Shown piece by piece: positions 46,899-58,427 of a stretch of 64,000 nt of DNA. Made by a program: the position numbers and the translations under genes. Each line of letters begins with the position of its first letter. Within the stretch, counting starts at the first letter, position 1. The DNA lies in the NCBI GenBank assembly GCA_037693485.1, contig CM075346.1, positions 51,878,001-51,942,000 on the forward strand, written 5' to 3'. The notes beneath the pieces are model-generated. The model was not told the origin of the DNA, did no database searches, and saw nothing but the letters and a program-made list of their open reading frames with translations. This stretch comes from Kitagawia praeruptora. Lineage: Eukaryota > Streptophyta > Magnoliopsida > Apiales > Apiaceae.

Positions 46899-49724
46899 AT
46901 GCCCAAGACCAGGTCTCAAACGAAAGTAGATCAAGCGAAAGAGGATACAACTCCTCTTAGTCCAGATTCTGGAATTACTTGTCAATAATACATAGATCAA
47001 CAAAGGAAAGAGAAGCATCAAAGGATATCTGAACCAAAGATTGAGATGGCGGACCTTCCTCCCAAATCTTTGAAGAATTACTCACAGCCCTCTCCGAGTG
47101 GGGTACCTACTGGCCTTGCTATGCCAGCGATTCAAGCAGCAAATTTCGAGATCAAGCCTGCTTTGCTTACTATGATCCAACAGAATCAATTTGCTGGGCT
47201 TGCCTCTGAAGACCCTACACTTCATCTGCAATGGTTTCAAAAGCTCTGTTCTACAATTAAACATCAGGGAGTCACTCCAGACCAGTTGAAAGTCATGTTG
47301 TTCGGTTTCTCTCTTCGTGATAAAGCTCAAAAGTGGTTGATCGATATTGAATTGACCAAGTGGGATGAGATTGCCCAAGCTTTCTTAACTGAGTTCTTCC
47401 CTCCTAACAGAACCAACGACTTGATCGACAAGATGATGGGTTTTAAGCAAGATTATGGTGAATCTCTTCGGGATGCTTGGGACAGATTCAAGGATTATTA
47501 ACGTGCATGCCCTCACCATGGTCTTGAGAAGTGGTTTCTGCTTAAACACTTCTACAATGGTCTTGATCCTGAGACAAAAGGTATGGTTGATAACGATGCA
47601 GGTGGTGTATTTCTGGATAAAGGGGTTGATGATGCACATGCTTTTCTTTCAAATTTGGCTGCCAATCACTTCAGTAATCCGAGAGCAACCAAGAAAGGGG
47701 GTAAACTTGAAGTGGATGCTTATTCTTTATTATCATCTCAACTCGCTGCATTGACTCAAGAGATCCACTCATTGAAGACATCTCAGCCTTCTACTCAACC
47801 TATGAGTATCAATGCATTGTCATCCATGGCTCCTATGAATAATCCCGTTTGTGAAGTCTGTGGCATCAAAGGCCACTATGGTAACGATTGCCAATACAAT
47901 GCTCAAAATTCACATAATTTTCAGATGGAGCAAGCAAATGTTTTCCAACAGAGGCAGCAGTACAATCCATACTCCAACACTTACAATCCTGGTTGGAAAG
48001 ATCATCCGAACTTCTCGTATAGGAACAATAATACTAAGAATTCAAATGTTCCTAATCAGCAACAATATCAGCAGTCGTACCAGCCTCCTCCACAACAGCA
48101 GTATAGGCCTCCTCAAGGACCTATGAATCCCCCTGGATTCCAAAGGCCTCCTCAGAATTATACTCCTCAAGCCAATCAAGCTGCACAGGCTGATAATCAA
48201 GGTGATATGATGAAGATATTGTTACAAATGCAAACAAAGATGAACCAGATGGAGATTCATAACAAGATGTTGGAAACTCAGATTGCTCAAATGGCTAGTT
48301 CTTCATCTACAAGGCAACAAGGCTCTCTACCAGCACAATCAACTCAGCCAAAGGAAAATGTGAATGCCATTGCTCTTAGGAGTGGTCGTACATATGATGC
48401 TCCTCCAATGCCTACTGACGATGTTCCTACTGAGAAAGAAGAAGAGAATTCTGAGGAAGACAAGGTAGAGAAAGTTGTTGAAGATACAAACGAAGATGGA
48501 ACTGAGGAAAGCACGAAAAATGACAAAGACAAGACTGCAGTTACTTCTCCACCATTTGTGCCAAAGCTCCCATTCCCTAGCAGGATGAACAGAACTAAGG
48601 TGGACCAGCAGTTTGGTAAGTTCATGACACTTGTCAAGAATCTTGAGGTAACAGTTCCTTTCACTGATTTAATTTCTTAAGTTCCATCATATGCAAAGTT
48701 TCTTAAGGATATTCTCACTAAGAAAAGGTCTTTTGGTGAGGTAGAGACAGTAGCTTTTACTGAAGAGTGTAGTGCTGTTTTACAAAATAAGTCTCCACCT
48801 AAGCTTAAAGATCCTGGTAGTTTTTCGATCCCATGTCATTTAGGTGCATTGTTCATTGATAAAGCTTTATGTGATTTAGGCGCTAGTGTCTCAGTCATGC
48901 CTCTCTCGGTTTTTCAAAAACTAAATATGGGAGAATTAAAATGTACACAGATGACTTTGCAAATGGCAGACCGTTCGATAAAATATCCCCTTGGAATTTT
49001 AGAGGATGTGCCTGTTAGGGTTGGAAAATTTTATATTCCTGTAGACTTTGTAGTTCTAGATATGGAAGAGGATAGCCAGATACCTATTATTTTAGGTAGA
49101 CCATTTCTTTGTACTGCAGGTGCTATTATTGATGTTAAAAGTGGGACTCTCACCTTGAGTGTTGGTGATGATAAAATTGCTTTTACTCTAACCTCTGCTC
49201 TTAAATCCCCTTTGCTTGAGAATACTTGTTGCAGGATTGATGTTGTAGATGAAATTGTCCAAGATTATACTCCTCAGATTATATTGAATGATACATTGGA
49301 AGCAGTGCTCATGCTTGAAGCTTCAGAAGGAGAAGGACATGTTGAAGTCGATTCATTGATTCTTGAGTTGAATGATCACAACATTGATTCCATTGACAGT
49401 TCTTCAGTTCGAGATCTCTCGAGTATTAAGCTTGGGAAACTTCCACCACATTTGAGGTATGTCCTTTTCAATAATGAGCTAGTGATTTTTGAAGAGGGGC
49501 ATGATAACGTGTTGCGAAGGTGGAAAACCAATGATAAGGAAGAAGAAAGTTTTGTTCAGCCGATAGAGTCGGAGAAGCACCTTAGAGGTGTGAAGAAGAA
49601 AAAGAAGAAGATTTGGCCGTTGGGTAGTAAAATCAAGATGAAGTCTGATGGAAGAGCTTTGTGGAAAGCAAGCAACCAAGATGTCAACGTTCGTCGGAAT
49701 GGTCTTTCAGTTGCGGACGGGTAA
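46899..49724 (+). pseudogene. Athila-like gag-protease polyprotein, three nonsense codons
   Basis: One continuous frame of about 941 codons from MPKTRSQTKVDQAKEDTTP with stops at 46986, 47499 and 48678 (all TAA). Gag: EDPTLHLQWFQKLCSTIKH, VMLFGFSLRDKAQKWLIDIE, PHHGLEKWFLLKHFYNGLD. A zinc knuckle CEVCGIKGHYGNDC sits near 47850-47890, followed by Q/P-rich linkers. Protease: CDLGASVSVMPLSVFQ and IILGRPFLCTAG. The C-terminal tail matches element 1 closely (NNELVIFEEGHDNVLRRW, VKKKKKKIWPLGS, DVNVRRNGLSVADG). Reads like a once-complete Gag-PR-tail protein without RT or integrase. Confidence 0.92.
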
Positions 49725-49759
49725 GTTATTCTTTTGAGACCGCCTTGAGTTGAGGAAGT

Positions 49760-49809
49760 AACGTCAAGCTATTGACGTTAAAGAAGCGATTCTTGGGAGG
49801 CAACCCAAG
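49760..49809 (+). promoter_or_regulatory. Two conserved stem-loops after gag-protease (element 2)
   Basis: AACGTCAAGCTATTGACGTT (49760-49779), then CTTGGG-AGGCAA-CCCAAG (49792-49809). The second stem differs from element 1 by a paired change (T-A here, G-C there) with an identical loop, which supports selection on the RNA fold. Confidence 0.78.
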
Positions 49810-49891
49810 CCTTGTTGTGTAAAAAAAAAAAAAAAATATCTAAAAAAAAAAAACGAAAAAAATCGAATTTTTGAGCAGGTTGCATGTCTGT

Positions 49892-50007
49892 AACGCAGGT
49901 TGCGCCTGCGTTTCTGCTTTCAGGGCAGTTTGCAGGTGTGTAACGCAGGCTGCGCCTGCGTTACTGGAGGAGGGGCAGGTTGCGCGGCTGATGCGCAGTT
50001 TGCGCAT
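49892..50007. repeat. Three GC-rich short palindromes
   Basis: AACGCAGG-TTGCG-CCTGCGTT (49892-49912), AACGCAGGC-TGC-GCCTGCGTT (49942-49962) and ATGCGCA-GTT-TGCGCAT (49991-50007). They sit about 30-50 bp apart within otherwise AT-rich 3' sequence of element 2. Confidence 0.85.
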
Positions 50008-50404
50008 GCACAACTGCTCTTGAGGCAGTTTGCTTCACTTCGCGCGTGGCGTCCAGTCCAGGCCTGTTTCATGGTCCAACTACAAACCCAATTCATTTCA
50101 GCCCATATAATTGCTCCAGCCCATCTGCCTTGTCCATGTTAGCAGCTTGAGATATGTGTGTTTCACAAAAATTAAATGGCGCTGCTACAGGGTTTCGAAC
50201 TCATGACCACCTGCTACATGAGTCTTTATCTGCCACTTCCAACCACTGTTGCAAGCTGCTTGTTGGTTTAATATTTAGAGCTACTTATTTATAAAGGCAA
50301 AATGGGCTACTGATTTAAATCAAATAAAGGCTCCTCGGACTTCACTTCAAGAAGCAACTCAAGCTTGTATTAGGGGAGTATTTCTAACTTTCTTTGTATA
50401 TTAT

Positions 50405-50412
50405 TATTGTTC

Positions 50413-50471
<59 letters not shown>

Positions 50472-50492
50472 GTTACTATTATTATTATTATT
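50405..50492. repeat. (ATT)n microsatellite
   Basis: About 25 ATT/TTA units with two interruptions, inside element 2. Confidence 0.95.
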
Positions 50493-51639
50493 ATATGTAT
50501 AGTTATTTTTTTTTCTTTCTTTCCTTCTTTATTTTTGTATATTTTTTTTTAGGGATCTTTTTAGTATAATTTTTTTTTCTTTTATATATTTGTTCATTGA
50601 GGACAATGAACCAAAAAAATCCAAAAAAATTATATAGTATAAAAATTCAAAAAAAATTAAAAAATTAAAAAATTTAAAAATACCAAAAATAATTCTAGCC
50701 ATGCAATTTGATTAGTTGTTGTATTTTGCTTGATACACCCATGCATGCGTAGAATTCTTGTGTTTATGGACGCTTTTGTATGAGAAGTGACGTGCTTTGT
50801 TCTTGTGCACACACTTTCACTAGCAAGTTGAAGCTGGTAGACTTAATTGGATGTTGTAAGTGATTAGAATGACATGAATATGTGCAAGATGACTTGGTTT
50901 ACATGCTTTGAGTACAAGTAGGTGCGTTAGAGAGTCTTGTTACTTGGGATTGATTATGTTTTGTCACACCAAGTGAGTTTTGAGCCTATATGCATATCTT
51001 TTGCATGATTTTTCGTTTGCTTGAGTGTCCACATGTTGTTTACATTGCTAGCACTTACTTGAGATCTTTCTTGAAATGCATGACATTACTTGATGATGAG
51101 ATGATAAAGGCACTTAGGTTTGACCTCGTATTTCTCATATTTCCACACCTTTTATACATGATCAATTAGTTAACCCGTTGAGCTTAATCCTATTCTTTCG
51201 GTGACACACTACATTACTTGCCATTATCCTTTTTATTCTATTGGCCTTAACATTGAATTTGAACCTAAATCGTCAAAGGCTAGTATCGTGCTTAAGGGAG
51301 TAATAAGGTATTCATAAAAGGGGGGGTTATTGATGATCATACTTTTGGGGAATATTGATTTTGGTTGATGCTTGTTAGTCGAAATTCAAAATAATATCTA
51401 TGGATCATTGTGCTTATTCTTTAGCTCTCTAAAAAAGAAAAAAAAAGAAAAATTTTTTTGAGAGCATTCTTATGTTTGTATGATCCTTCTTCATTCGACT
51501 AGTCAAGTTATTATGTAAGGGTTATTGAAAAATCCAAGTGTGGGGAAGTATTTGTTTTAATAGAAAGAGAATTGAATAATGATTATTGTTGGGTACTAGC
51601 TTTTGACATTAACCTGTTTTAGCTTTACTTGACATACCT

Positions 51640-52165
51640 GGTCCCTAGCCCACGCTACAACCCGAATAAAGACCTTTTGATTGTCATCAGTGATGTATGT
51701 TGTGTTGAGAGTGAGATTGATTGCGAGTGTCAAGTTGTGTTTATGATTTTGTTGGAATTGAGTGATACACTTAACCTTGTTCTTGAGTGAATATTCGTTT
51801 TTGAGTGAAAGGTGAGTTATTACTTGTTTTGGCATAGGAGATCCCGGGTTTAGACTTAAAGATGTATTTCTTGTGGGCTTAGCATGATTACCAACGATTT
51901 TTACACTTGACATGAATTTTTATGACCTTCTGCATGTTGGTTGAGTAGACTACGTGAATACTTGCACTTTCGACACCAAGACATCGTATGTTTGCTTTAA
52001 TTCTTAAGTTGATGTGGCATGAGAGGACTTGTGTGTGTGGTGTTGTGTTAGCATTGATCTTTTGCATGGTTAGATGAATTTTGTGGGTACATTCACTATA
52101 AACCCTCACGAGACAACACTCGTCCTACTAGGGCTACCTAGGGGTTTAACGGCTTGTTGCATATG
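51640..52165 (+). other. Conserved non-coding block of Athila-like element 2
   Basis: The counterpart of 37561-38110, ending about 100 bp before the 3' LTR. Landmarks CCTAGCCCACG, AAGACCTTTTGATTGT, CTTTCGACACCAAGACAT and CCTAGGGGTTTAA are shared in the same order. Confidence 0.75.
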
Positions 52166-52267
52166 CTCAATGCAATCGTGTCATCTACGAAAGTGATGTT
52201 TGTTAGGACTTAGTTTTTATTTCACTTATTTGCCCGAGGACGTGCAAATGCTAAGTGTGGGGATGTT

Positions 52268-53534
52268 TGATAGAGTATATTTTTATATATATTTTAGATG
52301 ATTTTATTCTCATATTTATTGTGTTTTGCATTGATTTGGATTTTTATTTAATAGATTTTATTGTTTTATTGTAGGAAATAAAGAATTCATAACTTGGAAG
52401 GATTTGGAGCAAAAAGAGCTATTTTGGAGATAAAATAGGAGAAAATTCGTAATATTGGGCTATACGGGCTGCCTGCACTGTTTGGGCCATATCTTGAGTT
52501 CCAGAAGTCAGAATTTGACGATCTTACTGTCCACGCAAAGCTTAGGGAATTATCTTTAATTCAGAGGTGGTCCAGTAAGCAAAATCCAACTGGAAGAGCC
52601 CAGAAACAGAGGAGCAAAATTAGTGACGAATTTTACAAGAAAATCCTATTTAATTATGGATATCTTTTTGTAAATTGATTAGGATATTAAAAATAATTTT
52701 ATTAGAAGATAGAGATCAGATTTTATTGGGGGGGTTTTATTATAAAAACGTGGAAAGAGGGGAAGAGACAGATTCATACGTATTTTTACATAAGTTAGGG
52801 TTTTGGTTTTTCTCTCTTCATCTCTTCCTTTGTAAGCACTTGGTTTAATTTGGATCTTCAGTGTTCTTCGTTAATACAAAGTTTGAGGTATTCTTTATTC
52901 TCTTGTTTTATTATTATATGTTTTACATGGCTTCTTTCATTATTATTATTGCTTTTACTTCTAGAATGAGTGAGTAGTTTAATTCTAGGGTATTAAGGGG
53001 AGCCATGTTTGCACCATGATTTGGGCTTAATTTGATTAGTAGATTGATGGGTAAAGAGTAATTCTGATTGATATGTTATAATTCTTAATTTGTGTAATTG
53101 CGCAATATCATGGATTAATTGATTGCAATAGGAGTAATAGATCGAAAGATTTTACTACTAGAGGCTTACATAAAATTAGCGGAATTGAAGGTGAGTGTGA
53201 AAACATCATTAGATATTCTGAGAGTGTTAATGCTTGAAAAAGATTAACCATTGCTTTAATTACTTAATCCCATTGAAAAGCTATACTTTTGTGATTTGTT
53301 TGGTGTAAACATGGTGAACCTGAATTGCCCTAGATCCCTTAATTAATTGATTTAAAACTTTGTTAAATTTGTTTTAGTAGTTAATAAAATTCTCAAACAA
53401 TCGTTGTGACTAGAAACAATTGATAGCAATTGAATTGAAACTGAAACTGTCTCCTTGAGGATTCGACCCGTATTTGCTAGTATCTACTACAATTGATATC
53501 GTGCGCTTGCGGTTAGGTATAATTTGACACATCA
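52268..53534 (+). repeat. 3' LTR of Athila-like element 2
   Basis: 1267 bp, followed by AAAGT at 53535-53539 and then the LINE RT frame. Confidence 0.95.
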
Positions 53535-53539
53535 AAAGT

Positions 53540-56127
53540 CCTAAACAAATGACAGATTTGCGTCCTATATCACCGTGTAACGTGGTTTACAAAGTGGTAT
53601 CTAAAGTGATAGCGAATAGATTGAAGGAAGTGATTGGAAGTATTATCTCGGAAACTCATAGCGCGTTCATCCCTGGAAGGCTGATTATCAACAACATAAT
53701 GATTTCCTATGAGATTATGCACTATATGAAAAGAAAATTCAAAGGAAAGAAAGGCTGGATGGCTTTAAAGCTCGACATGAGTAAAGCTTATGACCGGGTG
53801 GAATGGGGTTACCTTAGAGCAATGCTTAGTAAGATGGGATTTGGTGAAAAATTGTTCATCTATTTATGCAATGTGTCATTTCGGCAAATTATCAGATAAC
53901 ACACGCAGGGATGGAGTTTGGTCATATTATACCAACCAGGGGAATCCGTCAAGGAGACCCTTTGTCTTCCTACCTGTTTTTAATTTGTACCGAAGGATTC
54001 ACAACCATCTTAAAAGATTATGAGAGAAAAGGGCTGTTAAAAGGAATTCAAGTGGCTCGAGGAGCCCCTACTATTTCTCACATTTTCTTTGCGGATGACA
54101 GTTATATATTCTGTAAAGCTTCAAAGGATAAGGCTGTCCAGGTCGTAAATTTGTTGGCGATTTTTGAGAAAGCTTCAGGACAAAAAATAAACGCAAGTAA
54201 GTCAAGTGTAGTGTTCAGTAGAAATGTAGGAGAAAATACGAAAACAGAAGTCTGTGAAGTCTTAAATTTTGCCGAAACAGAGGAAAGTGCTTCCTATCTT
54301 GGTCTACCAAATTTTATTGGGAGAAATAAATCCGCTTTGTTGGGGTATTTAAAGGATAGAGTGAAGAACCGTCTGCAAAGTTGGGATGGGAAGCTTTTAA
54401 ACAATGGTGGAAAAGAAGTGCTCTTGAAGACAGTGGTGCAGGCAATGCCGAATTACGCCATGAGCATTTTTCTTCTTCCACTCGAGATGTGTAGAGAGAT
54501 TGAAAGGATGATGTGTAAGTTCTGGTGGCGTTCCTCTAGCAAATAGAAAAAAGGAATTCATTGGATGAATTGGGATCGCATGTGTAAAGCCAAAACTGAT
54601 GGCGGGATGGGATTTAGACACCTGCATGACTTCAATGTTGCCCACCTTGGAAAGCAGGGATGGAGATTATTATCGAATCCTGACAGTTTAATGGCACAAC
54701 TGTATATGGTGAGATACTATCCGCAATGAAATTTCCTAGCTGCAAAACTAGGAGGTAGCCCTAGTTTCGTTTGGCGTAGCATCCTACAGGCTCAAACTAT
54801 CATAAAAAAAGGAGTTGGTTGCAGATTGGGTAATGGTGAGAGTATTAGTGTGGATACTGACCCATGGCTACCTGATACAAGCCAGCCATATGTCCAAACT
54901 GTTAGTGAAGCGATTCAAGGAAAAAAGGTATCATCTTTAATGATCACAAATGCGAATCAGTGGGATGTGGATTTACTGCATGGCATCTTCGATGATAGGG
55001 ATGTTAACCTCATTACGTTTATGTCTATTCGTGAAAACGAAAAGGACGCTTGGTATTGGAGAAAAGAAAGGTTGGGGGACTATTCTGTCAAAACTGCATA
55101 TGTCTTAATTCAAGAGAGCAAAGGGAATAACCTTATGAGTGACAATAATCGCCAATGGAAGCGTAAGTGGAACCTGAAAATTCCACCAAAGGTGAAGAAT
55201 CTAATGTGGCGAGAAGTTTCGGGTTGTTTACCTACAAAGGTTCAGCTAAGATCAAAGCAGGTGAATATAGATGATTTATGTCCTATGTGTAATGAAGATT
55301 CTGAATCTATATGTCATGTCCTACTTCATTGTTCTTTCGCTAAGAATTGCTGGAGAAATCTTGGGGTCGATATTTCAAGAGAAACACAGAACTCGTTCCT
55401 AGAATGGTTTTCAAATCACTTCGACAACTGGTCAGTTGAGAAGAGACAGTTAGGTTCTATGTTGTGCTGGTCTATATGGAAATGTCGTAATGACTTGGTT
55501 TGGAATCAAAGGGGTATGGAGGCTAATGAAGTTGTAGAATCAGCAAGAACGGTCCTTGATCAATGGCAAACAGCTCAAGATAAATCATTTGATAATTTCA
55601 TGGGCCTCATGACCCATGCAGATGGTGATGAGCATTGGAAGCTACCAACCGAAAAAAAGATCAAGGTGAACACTGATGCTGCGATTTTCGAGTCCTCTAA
55701 CTGCTTTAGCTTTGCTCTTGTGGCCAGAGATAATACTGGTATCTTATTAGAGGAAAGATCAAGTTGCCTTCCAGGTCGTATCTCTCCGGACTGTGCTGAA
55801 GCCATAGGCATAAGGGAAGCTTTTAGTTGGATTAAGAAGAGCAACTACACGCAGGTCAGAGTCGAGACAGACAGTCTTGTTGCAGTACAAGCTATCAGAA
55901 GCAATGGCGTTTTTCTGTCTTACTTTGGCCGGATTATTAAGGAGTGCAAAGAGCTGTTGTCAAGTTTAAGTGACAAAGAGGTGTTTGTGATTTTTGTTAA
56001 ACGGTCTGCTAACAATGTAGCTCACTGTGTAGCGAGATATAATTGTTCAGTAGCTGATCGTGTATGGAGGATGAGTGATGCTCCTCCTGAGTTCATTAAT
56101 GTACTAATGAATGATTTGAAGTTATAA
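53540..56127 (+). pseudogene. LINE ORF2, RT to RNase H
   Basis: RT blocks: TDLRPISPCNVVYKVVSKVI, SAFIPGRLIINNIMISYE, LKLDMSKAYDRVEW (catalytic Asp), a one-base frameshift near 53845, GIRQGDPLSSYLF and FFADDSYIFCKA. Then come ASYLGLP, the zinc-binding CPMCNEDSESICHVLLHC and a C-terminal RNase H: VNTDAAIFES (Asp), SPDCAEAIGIREAF (Glu), VETDSLVAVQAI (Asp). The last ~430 codons (54826-56127) are uninterrupted and keep all RNase H acidic residues. Stops at 54544 (TAG) and 54727 (TGA) lie upstream. Confidence 0.92.
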
Positions 56128-56160
56128 TGAAATTTATTTCTTCCTGGCAAATAAAAAAAT

Positions 56161-56349
56161 CTAAAAGAACAAGCCTTGCAGCTTATCTCTGTCTCCGAAG
56201 CGAACTCGAAACAATATTATATTCTAATGCCCCTTTGCAACAGAAAATATCCAGACAGAATGGACTTTCTTAAACAAACGAAACATTACACATGCTGAGT
56301 TTAATATTTAAAACCACACATTTTTTAAATGTTTGCATTTAAGTTCTAC
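56161..56349. other. Spacer between LINE tail and repeat B
   Basis: About 190 bp with no match to the sequence left of repeat A. Nothing recognised. Confidence 0.6.
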
Positions 56350-57330
56350 AAATTCATAATTTCTTTTGGCATATGTTCATTCAAGTATCGGTGTCTCGCT
56401 ACTTTTTATTTTATATTTAATATAGCAACTCCTTCTGTGTAAGTTAATCCCCTGTTTCACTTTTAGGAGGTGTAGAAAATTTTAAACCGCCAAATAAAAA
56501 ATATCGAGTCTTATGCTAAATTACAAAATTGCCTTTGTTAACAGCTTGGTTGACAAATTCTTCCCTCACCCTTGCTCTTAAAAAAAATGTTAACCAATTT
56601 AAAGAAACAAAACTAGTAACTGAGGTTTTGTAAAAGCTAAATAACTTCTTTTTTTTTAGCTAAATAACTAAATAACTTTCTGTAGTTCAGAAGGCAAGTG
56701 TCTACTCCTTACAAGTGAACAAAAAATATCTAGTATAAAATATTAGCAAGCTTACAAAAATATGGTCCTGGTCACTAGGATGTGCAATCAGTATTGTTAA
56801 GAAGTGTATTGGCTATTATATCTTCTCATATCATTCAGCATTATCATTGATTCATGAAAGATCTTAGGTAGTTCTCAGAACCAAGATTATAGCCTATTAT
56901 AAATTAGAGACTGATCTTGTAGCCAACACCATAAGTTAACTACAAGTAATCATACTTGTATATCCTCCTCTCTCGCAAACTTATCCAGCCCTCTCTTAGA
57001 TTCTTAGGCTTGGATAATGAACTTGAAGATTCTTAGGCTTGGATCTTGTACAAAAACAAATGTTAAGTTGCATAGAATTCTTCACAACCAAATGTCCATC
57101 ACATTATATATGACTTGTCCAGAGTCTAGAGACAATGTTAATCAATTGCATCTGTAAACTGTTACGGCAATTTTTGTAATAATAGATCTTGCTGCATGTT
57201 TTGTTTTCTCCACTTTAATAATAGATACTTGTGGTGCTTTTGCTACATAACCCGCGTGTCATTTAGAGAAACAAAGTATTATAATGGGGATTATTATAAA
57301 TCAAAATGGCAACCAGACATAAGGAAAAGG
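56350..57330. repeat. Direct repeat B, about 981 bp
   Basis: The partner of 42936-43918, same orientation; after AAGGAAAAGG the two diverge. A 62-codon frame at 57196-57384 begins in the repeat and leaves it, so it is not taken as a gene. Confidence 0.93.
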
Positions 57331-57954
57331 CCCTATAGAATAACCAGTTCTATATATCGTTGCTTACCCATACTTGCCACATAATCAGCAGAGGTAGTTT
57401 AGTTGTTACAGCTACCTTATCAAATCTTGTAAGTAGGAGTCACTACTACAGAATTGCACTTGCATAGCGTTCATTTTTGCACTTGCATAGCGTTTTTAAA
57501 CGTTATGCAAGTAGGCGCTATTGAAGTGAAATTGCACTTACATAGCGTTTATATATACTCTATTTAAGTACGTCACTTTCATAACGTTTATGGAAGCACT
57601 ATGTAAGTAAGCATCTTCCAAGTGACATTACTTACATAGCTATTTTTAAAACGCTATGCAAGTGAATTTTTTTATAAAATTTCTAATTTAATTGTTTTTT
57701 TGTTCCTAAAATATTACTTTTTTGCTAAATAAAATTCAAAAAATGTTGCAACTCAAATTAATACAACATAACTGAAATAAATCGGCAATATGAATTTCCA
57801 TATATAAAACTTATAAAAATCGCTGAGTATGTAAAATATTCCGGATTGATTCATACAATACAAAATAAAACTAACAGGTTGCTATAGTAGATTAAAAGAC
57901 TACTTGTCATTGCACACCAATAAACCTAACAGATTACTATAGTACATTAAGAAA

Positions 57955-58158
57955 CTACTTGTCATTGCACACCAAAAACAGGTTGTTCATCTCTGCTGAG
58001 AGCTGTGAAAGTCCACCATATTTGCAAGTCTGGATTCTTGATATTTGCAAGTCACTACACAACAGATATATGTCTACACTGGATGAAGTATCCAGCCTGC
58101 AGGGATCATCATCACTGGGCAACAGAGCAACGGGCATTGCCCTTCTAACCAAATCCAC
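57955..58158 (-). pseudogene. Possible exon of an unrecognised gene inside the CACTA
   Basis: A 67-codon minus-strand frame (MDLVRRAMPVALLPSDDDP...) preceded by an intron-like TTGTTCAG acceptor. It is not the last exon of beta-carotene hydroxylase, which it follows. I cannot assign it to a family; a third captured gene or chance are both possible. Confidence 0.4.
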
Positions 58159-58427
58159 AACCTGAACAACATAATATTAAATCTACTATTAACCACAATC
58201 AAAATAAAATCACGGTGTTAATAAAATATACGAGATCAGTATTATAAAAACATTTAATTAATCATATGAGAAACAATGGCACTAGTAGTTTAGATTTACC
58301 TACTTAACGGGACTATCTAATAATTGGTTACTACTGGAATCACCACTGATTACCTAATTATTATTATTATTGCTTAAAAGACAAGTAATTGATAAACAAC
58401 CTAAGGAGTTACATGATAAGTAATCAC

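Larger units (their letters stand above)
45496..53534 (+). mobile_element. Athila-like gag-protease element 2 (non-autonomous)
   Basis: LTRs 45496-46761 (1266 bp) and 52268-53534 (1267 bp) start TGATAGAGTATATTT and end ACACATCA. AAAGT duplications flank the element. The PBS TTGGCGCCGCTGCCGGGG is at 46767-46784 and the polypurine tract (AAGTGTGGGGATGTT) lies before 52268. About a dozen differences between the LTRs, with a cluster near their 3' ends, make it older than element 1. Pol beyond protease is absent. A gene-free 50140-51640 holds an ATT microsatellite and A/T-rich leader-like sequence. Confidence 0.93.
43966..56160 (+). mobile_element. L1-type LINE with RNase H, split by Athila-like element 2
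   Basis: The ORF2 region begins at 43987 with the endonuclease and ends at 56127 after RNase H. A short A-rich tail (ATAAAAAAAT) ends near 56160. There is no ORF1, so it is 5'-truncated at the ORF2 start. The Athila-like element occupies 45496-53534 (AAAGT duplications at 45491-45495 and 53535-53539). A clear LINE target duplication is not visible; the ~980-bp direct repeats lie outside it. Confidence 0.88.

Noticed and set aside
42936..57330. The ~980-bp direct repeats as LTRs of one large element around the LINE
   Set aside because: They lack TG...CA ends, PBS and polypurine tract, and no 5-bp duplication flanks the outer edges; the interior is a LINE.
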